Source: Candidatus Anaerobutyricum avicola (GTDB lineage Bacteria > Bacillota > Clostridia > Lachnospirales > Lachnospiraceae). From it: 64,000 bases of DNA. The stretch is taken from the NCBI GenBank assembly GCA_019113845.1, contig DXGQ01000054.1, positions 1 to 64,000 of the forward strand. Reading direction: 5' to 3'. Shown one piece after another: positions 11,734 to 21,504 of the stretch (positions are counted from its first letter, which is position 1; the number at the start of each line of letters is the position of its first letter). Position numbers and translations under genes: made by a program. The notes below the pieces were generated by a model. The model saw only the letters and a list, made by a program, of their open reading frames with translations. It did no database searches and was not told the origin of the DNA.

Positions 11734-13278
11734 ATGAGCAAAAAACCAACAGTGTTAATGATCTTAGACGGATTCGGATTAAATGACAATCCAAAGGCCA
11801 ATGCGGTTTACGAGGCAAAGACCCCGAATATCGACCGCATCATGGCAGAATATCCTTTTGTAAAAGGAAATGCCAGCGGACTTGCCGTTGGTCTTCCGGA
11901 CGGACAGATGGGTAACTCCGAAGTAGGACATCTGAACATGGGCGCCGGAAGAATCGTATATCAGGAGCTTACAAGAATCACCAAATCCATCGAAGACGGC
12001 GATTTCTTTGAGAACCCTGCTTTTCTTCAGGCAGTGGAGAACTGTAAGAAGAACAATTCCACCCTGCATCTGTATGGTCTCTTATCTGATGGCGGTGTAC
12101 ACAGTCACAATACCCATCTTTACGGTCTGTTAGAGCTGGCCAAGAGACAGGGACTTACCGATGTGTGCGTACATTGTTTCATGGACGGAAGAGATACCGC
12201 TCCGACCTCCGGCAAGGGCTATGTGGAAGAGCTGGTTGCCAAGATGGAAGAGATCGGCGTAGGTCAGATCGCCACTATCGAAGGCCGTTACTATGTCATG
12301 GACAGAGATACCCGCTGGGAGCGTGTGGAGAAAGCATATGAAGCGCTTGTTTACGGTGAGGGCGTAAAAGCCACAGATCCGGTACAGGCTATGGCGGATT
12401 CTTACGCAAACGATGTGACAGATGAATTTATTCTTCCGACTGTCATTGAAAAAGACGGTAAGCCGGTGGGAACCTTAAAAGAAAACGACTCTGTCATCTT
12501 CTTTAACTTCCGTCCGGACCGTGCAAGAGAGATCACCCGTGCGCTCTGTGATCCGGAATTTACAGGATTTGAGAGAAGAAACGGCTACTTCCCGATGACA
12601 TATGTCTGCTTTACAGAGTACGACGCAACCATCCCGAATAAGATCGTTGCCTTCCACAAAGTAGAGATTACCAATACTTTCGGCGAGTTCCTGGCAGCCA
12701 ACGGCTTAAAACAGCTTCGTCTGGCAGAGACAGAGAAATACGCCCATGTAACCTTCTTCTTTAACGGTGGCATCGAGGTGCCAAACGAAGGAGAGGACAG
12801 AATCCTTGTGAAGTCCCCTTCTGTTGCCACTTACGACCTGCAGCCGGAAATGAGCGCTCCGGAAGTAGGGGAGAAGCTGGTGGACGCTATCCGCTCCGGC
12901 AAATATGATGTGATCATCATCAACTTCGCAAATCCGGATATGGTAGGACACACCGGTGTGGAAGCCGCAGCCATCAAGGCGGTCGAGACAGTGGATACCT
13001 GCGTGGGAAATGCAGTGAAAGCCATCGAGGATGTGGACGGTCAGATGTTTATCTGTGCGGACCATGGAAACTGCGAGCAGCTCATTGACTATGAGACAGG
13101 CGCTCCTCTTACTGCACATACGACCAATCCGGTGCCATTCATCCTTGTAAACTACGATAAGGACTACACATTAAGAGAGGGCGGATGCCTGGCAGATATC
13201 GCGCCTACCCTCATCGAGATGATGGGAATGGAACAGCCGGCTGAGATGACAGGCAAATCTCTTCTTATTAAAAAATAA
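11734..13278 (+). CDS. gpmI: 2,3-bisphosphoglycerate-independent phosphoglycerate mutase
   Basis: VLMILDGFGLND…GNSEVGHLNMGAGRIVYQELTRI…. Confidence 0.97.
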   Translation: MSKKPTVLMILDGFGLNDNPKANAVYEAKTPNIDRIMAEYPFVKGNASGLAVGLPDGQMGNSEVGHLNMGAGRIVYQELTRITKSIEDGDFFENPAFLQAVENCKKNNSTLHLYGLLSDGGVHSHNTHLYGLLELAKRQGLTDVCVHCFMDGRDTAPTSGKGYVEELVAKMEEIGVGQIATIEGRYYVMDRDTRWERVEKAYEALVYGEGVKATDPVQAMADSYANDVTDEFILPTVIEKDGKPVGTLKENDSVIFFNFRPDRAREITRALCDPEFTGFERRNGYFPMTYVCFTEYDATIPNKIVAFHKVEITNTFGEFLAANGLKQLRLAETEKYAHVTFFFNGGIEVPNEGEDRILVKSPSVATYDLQPEMSAPEVGEKLVDAIRSGKYDVIIINFANPDMVGHTGVEAAAIKAVETVDTCVGNAVKAIEDVDGQMFICADHGNCEQLIDYETGAPLTAHTTNPVPFILVNYDKDYTLREGGCLADIAPTLIEMMGMEQPAEMTGKSLLIKK

Positions 13279-13307
13279 GAAAAAGCAACAGGTATTATAG
13301 ATAAAAG

Positions 13308-13390
13308 AGCCTCCGACAGAAAATAAACGGGACGGGCAGGGGCAAGACCCTGGTGTCCCGGAGAGACTTTCCTGCCGGGGGCTTTTTTAT
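13308..13390 (+). terminator. Compound intrinsic terminator after gpmI
   Basis: GCCTCCG…CGGGGGC outer stem, GGGAC…GTCCC inner stem, then TTTTTT. Confidence 0.7.
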
Positions 13391-13561
13391 TTTTGATATT
13401 GGGAACACCGAAGGTTCCCTATTGGCACAAAAGGTGCTATAATGCAAAAAGATGTGGGCGAATGACAGCGCCCGGATGCGGCACATATATTTCCGAAGAC
13501 ATTCTTTAAAGGAAGAAAAAAAGTTGTGCCGGCAAACAATTGTAACCAGGAGGGATTGACA

Positions 13562-14431
13562 TTGAAACTTGGAAGAAACGATAAATGCTGGTGCGGCAGC
13601 GGCAGAAAGTATAAATCCTGCCATATGTCTTTTGATAACAGGATCAAAGATTATCAGAACCGTGGATATGAAGTGCCGGATCATCAGATGATAAAGACGC
13701 CGGAGCAGATTGAAGGGATCCGGGAAGCGGGAAAGAGAAACACTATGGTGCTGGATTACATTTCCCCATTTGTGAAGGAAGGCGTGACGACGGAGGAGCT
13801 GGACAGAAGAATCGAGGAATACACAAGAAAGATTGGCTGTATTCCGGCTTGTCTCCACTATCAGGGCTATCCGAAGAGTGTCTGCATTTCCGTGGATGAT
13901 GTGGTCTGCCATGGCATTCCGAGCGAAAAGCAGGTGTTAAAGAGTGGCGATATCGTCAATGTGGACTGTACGACCATCTATAACGGTTATTACGGGGACG
14001 CCTCCCGGATGTTCTGCATCGGGGATGTGCCGGAAGAGAAGCGTAAACTCGTGCGGGTGACGAAAGAGTGCCTTGACCTGGCTCTCGCGGCAGTGCATCC
14101 GTGGGGGACCATGGGCGACATGGGCTATGCCTGCAACACACACGCGGAAGAGAACGGATATACCATCGTCCGGGAGATCGGCGGACATGGCTGTGGCGTG
14201 CATTTTCACGAGGACCCGTGGATCAATCACATCGGTGTGCCGGATTCCGGACTTTTATTTGTGCCGGGCATGACATTTACCATCGAGCCGATGGTCAACA
14301 TGGGCAAGCCGGACGTCTATCAGGATGAAGAGGACGGCTGGACCATCTACACGCAGGACGGCAAGCCTTCCGCCCAGTGGGAGTACACCATCCTTGTGAC
14401 GGAAAACGGAACGGAGATACTCTCTTACTAA
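13562..14431 (+). CDS. map: Methionine aminopeptidase type I with N-terminal SEC-C zinc motif
   Basis: LKLGRNDKCWCGSGRKYKSCH (SEC-C) followed by MAP catalytic domain (GHGCGVHFHEDPWI); TTG start at 13562 with AGGAGG upstream is preferred. Confidence 0.9.
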   Translation: MKLGRNDKCWCGSGRKYKSCHMSFDNRIKDYQNRGYEVPDHQMIKTPEQIEGIREAGKRNTMVLDYISPFVKEGVTTEELDRRIEEYTRKIGCIPACLHYQGYPKSVCISVDDVVCHGIPSEKQVLKSGDIVNVDCTTIYNGYYGDASRMFCIGDVPEEKRKLVRVTKECLDLALAAVHPWGTMGDMGYACNTHAEENGYTIVREIGGHGCGVHFHEDPWINHIGVPDSGLLFVPGMTFTIEPMVNMGKPDVYQDEEDGWTIYTQDGKPSAQWEYTILVTENGTEILSY

Positions 14432-14525
14432 CCGGGAGCACGATCCTGATGGCATACGATAAGATTCTGGCGATATCATCCGGTGCCGGCAGCAGGATGA
14501 GACGCCGGGGAAAAGAGGTGATGGA

Positions 14526-15434
14526 GTGAACAGAAACAGCGGCGCAAAAAAGAAATATTATTATGCCTTTTTTGACGCAGAGTATACCTGTTTTATGGAA
14601 AAGGATACCTTTTTTGATAAAGAACATGGCGGAGAACTTTTGTCCGTGGGGCTGGTACTTTGTGATAAGAGCTTTAACCTGGTGAGAACCTATTATTCAC
14701 CAATCCATCCGATATATAATGCGAGACTGACCGGATACTGTAAAGAACTCACAGGACTCACACAGAAGGAGATCGACGAGGCTCCCTCTTATGAGGCGGT
14801 TTTTCAGGAGGTCTACCTGCTGCTGCAGGAGTATCCGGTGAAGGAGATATTTACCTGGGGAAACGACGCGCACACGATCCGCCATGATATAGAAAAAAAT
14901 CACCGGTTTGTGGCAAAAAGATTCCGCAAGATCGCCGGACAGCTGCAGGATATCACCCGGAGACTGACAAAGCGTGTCTATGGAAAAGGGATCACGCTGA
15001 GTCTCTCTGATATGAAGTATATCTGCGGGATGGAACATCACACGGCACACAATGCGCTGGAAGACGCAAAAGATCTGTACAGGATCACCCGGTGCTGCCT
15101 GCAGGAGAAGTATGATAAGGAAAAGGCGGCCCGGCTCGAGCAGTACATTCACAGCCGGGATGTCTATCATCAGTATAAGAGATTTAAAAAGCCGCCGGTT
15201 GTGCCCGATGCGCAAAAGCCGGCGCAGCCGGGAGAGAGAGCCGGGGAGAAGAAGGAGACCGGAGAGACGGCAGAAAGAATGTTAAAAGAGATTTCCATGC
15301 AATATATCGATGCGCTGAAAGACTGTTACCGGAGGGCAGATGGCACCTGCCTGCCGGAAATTCTGGCTCTGTGCGACGATATCCGGAGTCTGGTCGGGAT
15401 GGAGGCCAGGGACTGTCCGAAGCTGGAAGAGTGA
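14526..15434 (+). CDS. DEDD-type 3'-5' exonuclease domain protein
   Basis: FFDAEYTC…, TWGNDAHTIRHD…, HNALEDAKDLYRI motifs; GTG start. Confidence 0.75.
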   Translation: MNRNSGAKKKYYYAFFDAEYTCFMEKDTFFDKEHGGELLSVGLVLCDKSFNLVRTYYSPIHPIYNARLTGYCKELTGLTQKEIDEAPSYEAVFQEVYLLLQEYPVKEIFTWGNDAHTIRHDIEKNHRFVAKRFRKIAGQLQDITRRLTKRVYGKGITLSLSDMKYICGMEHHTAHNALEDAKDLYRITRCCLQEKYDKEKAARLEQYIHSRDVYHQYKRFKKPPVVPDAQKPAQPGERAGEKKETGETAERMLKEISMQYIDALKDCYRRADGTCLPEILALCDDIRSLVGMEARDCPKLEE

Positions 15435-15623
15435 TTTTTTTGAAGGAAAGAATGCTTTTTCATGCAAAAACGGCAGTGAAAAACAACAAATTCGCAGCGA
15501 AAAATTGTTGCTTTTGCAAAAAGAATGTAGTAGAATCGTAAGGAAGAAGAAAGGCGTTCTTATAGGATGACTGAAGGATGCCTTTTTTCATTATTTTATC
15601 ATTCTTGTAAGGAGGAAGAAAAA

Positions 15624-16853
15624 ATGAAAAAGTTAGTGACAGCAGCCCTTGTTCTCGCGATGACAGTGGGATGTCTGGCAGGCTGTGGCGGTTCCGGCGC
15701 TTCTGAGGAAAAGGATGCCAACGCATTCTACATCGGCGGAATCGGACCGACAACAGGAGCAACGGCGATTTATGGTAATGCGGCAAAGAACGGCGCGCAG
15801 ATCGCTATTGATGAGATTAATGAGGCAGGCGGTATCAACGGTGCGCAGATCGAGTATCGTTTTGAGGATGACCAGAATGACGCGGAGAAATCTGTCAACG
15901 CCTACAACACCTTAAAAGACTGGGGTATGCAGATCCTTTACGGTGCGGTAACAACAGCGCCTAGTATCGCAGTCGCAGATATGACAGCAACGGACAATAT
16001 GTTCCAGATCACTCCTTCCGCATCTTCCACAGATGTGATCGAAGGTAAGACCAACGTATTCCAGGTATGTTTCACAGACCCTAACCAGGGTACTGCATCT
16101 GCACAGTATATCGATGAGCATAATCTTGCCACAAAGATCGGTATCATCTACGACAGCTCCGATCCATATTCAACAGGTATCGAAGATAACTTTGTGAAAG
16201 AAGCAGAGTCCAGAGGACTGCAGATCGTCGCTGAGGAGGCGTTCACCGCCGACTCCAAGACAGACTTCCAGACACAGCTTCAGAAGGCACAGTCTGCAGG
16301 AGCAGACCTGATCTTCCTTCCGATCTATTATCAGGAAGCATCCATCATCCTGCAGCAGGCAAATAACATGGGCTACGCTCCGACCTTCTTTGGTGTGGAC
16401 GGTATGGACGGTATCCTTACAGTAGAGAACTTTGATACTTCTCTGGCAGAGGGCGTTATGCTCTTAACACCATTTGCGGCAGACGCACAGGATGACGCTA
16501 CCGTAAGCTTTGTTACCAAGTATCAGGAACAGTTCGGCGAGACTCCGAACCAGTTCGCGGCGGACGGTTATGATGCGATTTATGCGATCAAGGCTGCTAT
16601 CGAGCAGGCTGGTGTGACACCGGATATGGATGCTTCTGCCATCTGTGACGCCATGAAGACAGCGATGACACAGATTACCGTACAGGGTCTGACTGGTGAC
16701 GAGGGCGGTCTGAAATGGTCTGAGACCGGTGAAGTGAACAAGTCCCCGAAAGCAGTTGTGATCCAGAACGGCGTTTATGTCGGCATGGATTCTGACGCAT
16801 CTGCTGCTACGGAAGCAGCAGCTCCGGAGGCAGATACTGCCGCACAGCAGTAG
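15624..16853 (+). CDS. livJ: Branched-chain amino acid ABC transporter substrate-binding lipoprotein
   Basis: Lipobox LAGCGG; IGGIGPTTGATAIYGNAAKNGAQIAIDEINEAGG; followed by livHMGF. Confidence 0.93.
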   Translation: MKKLVTAALVLAMTVGCLAGCGGSGASEEKDANAFYIGGIGPTTGATAIYGNAAKNGAQIAIDEINEAGGINGAQIEYRFEDDQNDAEKSVNAYNTLKDWGMQILYGAVTTAPSIAVADMTATDNMFQITPSASSTDVIEGKTNVFQVCFTDPNQGTASAQYIDEHNLATKIGIIYDSSDPYSTGIEDNFVKEAESRGLQIVAEEAFTADSKTDFQTQLQKAQSAGADLIFLPIYYQEASIILQQANNMGYAPTFFGVDGMDGILTVENFDTSLAEGVMLLTPFAADAQDDATVSFVTKYQEQFGETPNQFAADGYDAIYAIKAAIEQAGVTPDMDASAICDAMKTAMTQITVQGLTGDEGGLKWSETGEVNKSPKAVVIQNGVYVGMDSDASAATEAAAPEADTAAQQ

Positions 16854-16940
16854 ATTTCTGCAAGACAGATGCGGGAAACGGCTCCCGGAAGAGTCCCTCT
16901 TCTATGAGAAGGATGGGATGACGGAAAAGAGCCCGGAAAA

Positions 16941-16966
16941 GGGCTGCGAAAGAGCAGCCCTTTTTT
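16941..16966 (+). terminator. Intrinsic terminator after livJ
   Basis: GGGCTGC-GAAAGA-GCAGCCC followed by TTTTTT. Confidence 0.9.
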
Positions 16967-17266
16967 CCTGTTTTCGAAGATGCTGCCTGTAAAAATGTCC
17001 ATCAGGATTCCGTTTTCGGATTTACGTCGAAGAGGTTTCTTAAGGATGGCGGCGGACAGCCGGGTGAGTGTTTCGAAGGATATAATTCCGCAGTCGGAAG
17101 GGCTGTGACCGGAAAGGCATCTCTCAGGATGCGGCTTTCCGGCAGGATTATATTTTTCGGAATGCTTACAAAATGACAGCTTTGACGCAGGAGTAAGCAG
17201 GTTGCAGGTACAGCAGGAGAAAGCTTGTACGGTACAGTTTTTAAGAAAGAAAAAAGAGGTGGAAAG

Positions 17267-18148
17267 ATGAGTTTTATATCCTATTTACTCAATGGCATCA
17301 GTCTGGGAAGTGTGTATGCCATCATCGCGCTTGGATATACAATGGTGTACGGTATCGCAAAGATGCTGAACTTTGCCCACGGCGATGTCATTATGATCGG
17401 ATGCTACATCGTGTTTACCATGATGACGACGATGGGATTAAACCCGATCGTCAGTATTCTGGCAGCGATTGTCGGATGTACGGTTCTCGGTGTTGTCATT
17501 GAAAAGATTGCCTATAAACCATTGAGAAAGGCTTCGCCGCTGGCGGTTCTTATCACAGCTATCGGTGTCAGCTATTTCCTTCAGAACCTGGCGCTGATCA
17601 TTTTCGGCGCGGACACAAAGTCCTTTACCTCCGTGGTAAACATGGAGCCGATCCGTCTTGCCGGCGGCAAACTGGTGATTTCCGGTGTGACGATCGTGAC
17701 GGTAGTGGCCTGTATCATTATCGTGGCTGTACTCATGGCATTTATCAAAAAGACAAAAGCCGGACAGGCCATGTTGGCGGTTTCCGAGGATAAAGACGCA
17801 GCGCAGCTGATGGGCGTGAATGTCAATCAGACGATCTCCCTCACCTTCGCCATCGGTTCCGGTCTTGCGGCGATCGCCGGTGTGCTTCTGTGTTCCGCAT
17901 ACCCGACGCTCTCCCCTTATACAGGTTCCATGCCGGGTATCAAGGCGTTTACCGCAGCCGTTTTCGGCGGCATCGGTTCTATTCCGGGAGCGTTTATCGG
18001 TGGAATTCTTCTGGGAGTCATTGAGATCCTGGGAAGAGCCTACGTATCTTCTCAGTTATCCGACGCCATCGTGTTTGCTGTGCTCATTCTGGTGCTTCTC
18101 ATCAAGCCGACCGGAATTCTTGGCAAGCCAATTCATGAGAAAGTGTAG
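17267..18148 (+). CDS. livH: Branched-chain amino acid ABC transporter permease
   Basis: MSFISYLLNGISLGSVYAIIALGYTMVYGIAKMLNFAHGDV…. Confidence 0.95.
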   Translation: MSFISYLLNGISLGSVYAIIALGYTMVYGIAKMLNFAHGDVIMIGCYIVFTMMTTMGLNPIVSILAAIVGCTVLGVVIEKIAYKPLRKASPLAVLITAIGVSYFLQNLALIIFGADTKSFTSVVNMEPIRLAGGKLVISGVTIVTVVACIIIVAVLMAFIKKTKAGQAMLAVSEDKDAAQLMGVNVNQTISLTFAIGSGLAAIAGVLLCSAYPTLSPYTGSMPGIKAFTAAVFGGIGSIPGAFIGGILLGVIEILGRAYVSSQLSDAIVFAVLILVLLIKPTGILGKPIHEKV

Positions 18149-18160
18149 GTGGAACGCAAG

Positions 18161-19240
18161 ATGAAGAATTTCAGTTTAAAAAATATGAAAAAGACAACAA
18201 AGAATCATTTTATCACCTATGCTATGGTGATCATTGTATTTGCCGTCGTGCAGTTCATGGTTTCCGGCGGTATGATGTCCAGTCTGATGCAGGGACTTCT
18301 GGTGCCGCTCTGTACTTATTCGATCGTAGCGGTGGGGCTTAACTTATGTGTCGGCTATCTGGGCGAGCTCAGTCTGGGACATGCCGGATTTATGTGCGTC
18401 GGTGCGTTTTCCAGTGCATTTTTTACGAGATATATGGAAGATTCCGGCATGAATCCGAATCTTCGTTTTTTGCTGGCGCTGATCATCGGTACGCTGGCAG
18501 CTGCGATATTCGGCTGCCTGATCGGTATCCCGGTGCTCCGTCTCAGGGGCGACTATCTTGCCATCGTGACACTTGCTTTCGGTGAGATCATAAAAAATGT
18601 GATCAACGTTATGTATGTGGGAAAAGACAGTTCCGGTCTGCACATTTCCATCAATGATAATGCTTCCTTCACATTAGATGACACAGGAGATATGATCATT
18701 GACGGCGCCATGGGAATTACGGGAACACCCCGGCAGTCGACCTTCCTGATCGGTATCCTCATCCTTCTGGTGAGCCTTTTTGTGGTATTTAATCTGGTAA
18801 ATTCCCGCAGCGGCCGTGCGGTCATGGCGATCCGTGACAATCGTATTGCGGCAGAGTCCGTAGGGATCAACATCACAAAATATAAGCTGATGGCATTCAG
18901 CATTTCCGCAGCCATCGCCGGAGCAGGCGGCGTTCTCTATGCCCACAATCTGTCCACACTGACAGCGCTCCCGGCAAACTTTGGTTACAATATGTCCATC
19001 ATGATCCTTGTTTTCGTGGTGCTCGGCGGAATCGGAAGCTTCCGAGGCTCCATCATCGCGGCGGTCATCCTGACCATGCTCCCGGAGGTACTCCGTGGTC
19101 TGGCAGATTACCGTATGCTCATCTACGCAATCGTGCTCATTGCGATGATGCTCTTTAACTGGGCGCCGAAGGCCATTGAATGGCGGCAGAGATTCTCTGT
19201 GAAAAAGCTCTTCCATAAACAGGCGAAGGGGGTACAATAA
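18161..19240 (+). CDS. livM: Branched-chain amino acid ABC transporter permease
   Basis: VGYLGELSLGHAGFMCVGAF…, LRGDYLAIVTLAFGEI; between livH and livG. Confidence 0.95.
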   Translation: MKNFSLKNMKKTTKNHFITYAMVIIVFAVVQFMVSGGMMSSLMQGLLVPLCTYSIVAVGLNLCVGYLGELSLGHAGFMCVGAFSSAFFTRYMEDSGMNPNLRFLLALIIGTLAAAIFGCLIGIPVLRLRGDYLAIVTLAFGEIIKNVINVMYVGKDSSGLHISINDNASFTLDDTGDMIIDGAMGITGTPRQSTFLIGILILLVSLFVVFNLVNSRSGRAVMAIRDNRIAAESVGINITKYKLMAFSISAAIAGAGGVLYAHNLSTLTALPANFGYNMSIMILVFVVLGGIGSFRGSIIAAVILTMLPEVLRGLADYRMLIYAIVLIAMMLFNWAPKAIEWRQRFSVKKLFHKQAKGVQ

Positions 19241-19242
19241 TC

Positions 19243-20001
19243 ATGGCAATGCTTGAAGTAAAGAACCTGGGTATCTCCTTTGGAGGTCTTCGGGCGGTAG
19301 ATAATTTTGAGATTACAATTGAAAAAGGACAGCTGTATGGTCTGATCGGGCCAAACGGCGCCGGAAAGACCACAGTCTTTAATATGCTGACCGGCGTGTA
19401 CAAGCCGGATGACGGTCTGATCCGCCTGGACGGACAGGATCTGATCGGAAAGAATACCATTGAGATCAACAAGGCCGGTGTGGCGAGAACTTTTCAGAAT
19501 ATCCGTCTTTTCCATGTGCAGACGGTGCTGGATAATGTAAAGATTGGTCTCGCCAACCATTATAAATATTCCACGCTGACGGGAATTCTCCGTCTTCCAA
19601 AATACCGGAAGATGGAGAAAGCCATGGATGAGAAAGCCATGGAGCTTCTGAAAGTTTTTGAGATGGAGGACAAGGCCGGTTATCTGGCATCCAATCTTCC
19701 GTACGGAGACCAGAGAAAGCTGGAGATCGCCCGTGCCCTTGCCACAGAGCCGAAGCTTCTGCTTCTGGACGAGCCGGCAGCCGGCATGAACCCGAATGAG
19801 ACACAGGAGCTGATGGATATGATTCGCTTTGTCCGGGATGAGTTTGACATGACCATCCTGCTCATCGAGCACGATATGAAGCTTGTCTCCGGTATCTGTG
19901 AGGAGCTTACTGTCTTAAATTTCGGTCAGGTTCTGGCGCAGGGTAAGACCAGCGACGTGCTGAATGATCCGGAAGTTATCAAGGCATATCTGGGAGAATA
20001 G
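19243..20001 (+). CDS. livG: Branched-chain amino acid ABC transporter ATP-binding protein
   Basis: LGISFGGLRAVDNFEITIEKGQLYGLIGPNGAGKTTVFN…. Confidence 0.95.
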   Translation: MAMLEVKNLGISFGGLRAVDNFEITIEKGQLYGLIGPNGAGKTTVFNMLTGVYKPDDGLIRLDGQDLIGKNTIEINKAGVARTFQNIRLFHVQTVLDNVKIGLANHYKYSTLTGILRLPKYRKMEKAMDEKAMELLKVFEMEDKAGYLASNLPYGDQRKLEIARALATEPKLLLLDEPAAGMNPNETQELMDMIRFVRDEFDMTILLIEHDMKLVSGICEELTVLNFGQVLAQGKTSDVLNDPEVIKAYLGE

Positions 20002-20015
20002 GAGGAAACAGCAGT

Positions 20016-20726
20016 ATGGCAATGCTTGAAATAAAGGACCTGGAGGTATACTATGGTGTGATTCAGGCCATCAAGGGTATTTCCTTTGAGGTCAATCAGG
20101 GCGAGGTCATTGCCTTAATCGGCGCCAACGGCGCGGGCAAGACTACAACGCTGCAGACGATCACCGGTATGCTTCAGGCAAAAAAGGGACAGATTTTTTT
20201 TGAGGGAAAAGATATCACGAAGGTTCCGGGACATAAGATCGTATCCATGGGTATGGCGCATGTGCCGGAGGGCCGGAGAGTGTTCGCGGACCTCACTGTC
20301 CTCGAGAACCTGAAACTGGGCGCATATACAAGAAAAGACAAGGGAGAAATCGCACAGACCCTGAAGAAGGTCTATGAGAGCTTTCCGAGACTGGAAGAGA
20401 GAAAGAATCAGTCGGCGGGAACCCTAAGTGGAGGGGAACAGCAGATGCTCGCCATGGGACGGGCGCTCATGTCCAAGCCGAGGATCATTCTCATGGATGA
20501 GCCGTCCATGGGACTTTCTCCGATTTTTGTGGAAGAGATTTTTAAGATCATTCAGGATATTTCCGCTGCGGGAACGACAGTACTCCTCGTGGAGCAGAAC
20601 GCGAAAAAGGCGCTGTCCATCGCCGACCGTGCCTATGTGCTGGAGACCGGCAATATCGTTCTGAGCGGAGATGCCAAAGAACTTATGAATAATGAATCCA
20701 TCAAAAAAGCATATCTGGGAGAGTAG
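20016..20726 (+). CDS. livF: Branched-chain amino acid ABC transporter ATP-binding protein
   Basis: LEVYYGVIQAIKGISFEVNQGEVIALIGANGAGKTTTLQTI…. Confidence 0.95.
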   Translation: MAMLEIKDLEVYYGVIQAIKGISFEVNQGEVIALIGANGAGKTTTLQTITGMLQAKKGQIFFEGKDITKVPGHKIVSMGMAHVPEGRRVFADLTVLENLKLGAYTRKDKGEIAQTLKKVYESFPRLEERKNQSAGTLSGGEQQMLAMGRALMSKPRIILMDEPSMGLSPIFVEEIFKIIQDISAAGTTVLLVEQNAKKALSIADRAYVLETGNIVLSGDAKELMNNESIKKAYLGE

Positions 20727-20734
20727 GTGATTGT

Positions 20735-21355
20735 ATGGAACATACAGTAATTACGATTGCAAGAAGCTATGGAAGCGGCGGAAGAACCCTGGGCAAGCTT
20801 CTGGCCAAAGAACTGGGGATCCACTGCTATGACAGGGAGCTTCTGCGCATGGCCTCAGAGCAGAGCGGTATCAATGAGGCGCTGTTTGGGCAGGTGGATG
20901 AAAAGATAAAGAGTTCGCCTCTGTTCCGCATCAGCAAAAAGATCTATAAGGGAGAGGTTCTCCCTCCGGACAGTGATGATTTCACTTCCGAGGATAATCT
21001 GTTTAACTTCCAGGCACAGTGTATCAAAGAGCTGGCCAGGACAGAATCCTGCATTATCATCGGCCGCTGTGCGGACTTTATCCTGAAGGATGAGCCGAAT
21101 GTCATCAAGCTGTTTTTCTATGCCTCCAGGGAGGATTGTATCCGGAGAACCATGGCACAAAACGGCGGTACGGAAAAAGACATCATCAAAAAAATTGAAA
21201 AAAGAGACAAATATCGTTCCGATTATTATAAGTACCATACGGGAAGAGACTGGAATGACGCGAGAAATTATGACTTCTGTCTCAACACATCCAGCACAAG
21301 CTATGAGAAGCTGGTAAAGGTTGTGAAAGACTATATCTCCATCTGTACCCGGTAG
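20735..21355 (+). CDS. Cytidylate-kinase-like family protein
   Basis: MEHTVITIARSYGSGGRTLGKLLAKELGIHCYDRELL… matches the cytidylate kinase-like family. Confidence 0.85.
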   Translation: MEHTVITIARSYGSGGRTLGKLLAKELGIHCYDRELLRMASEQSGINEALFGQVDEKIKSSPLFRISKKIYKGEVLPPDSDDFTSEDNLFNFQAQCIKELARTESCIIIGRCADFILKDEPNVIKLFFYASREDCIRRTMAQNGGTEKDIIKKIEKRDKYRSDYYKYHTGRDWNDARNYDFCLNTSSTSYEKLVKVVKDYISICTR

Positions 21356-21504
21356 GCGGATTTATGTCCGGAGGCAGAAGATGCGTCCGGACATAAGTCT
21401 GGCAGCCTGCGGGAGGCAGTGGAATAAAAAGGAAGGAAACCACAGGGATCGGTGGGGCCGGAAAGAGGAGCCATCGAATGTCAGTTTAGTAGAAGGAGCG
21501 CAAT

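Noticed and set aside
13308-13390. Riboswitch between gpmI and map
   Set aside because: Fold is explained by a branched intrinsic terminator; no recognised aptamer core.
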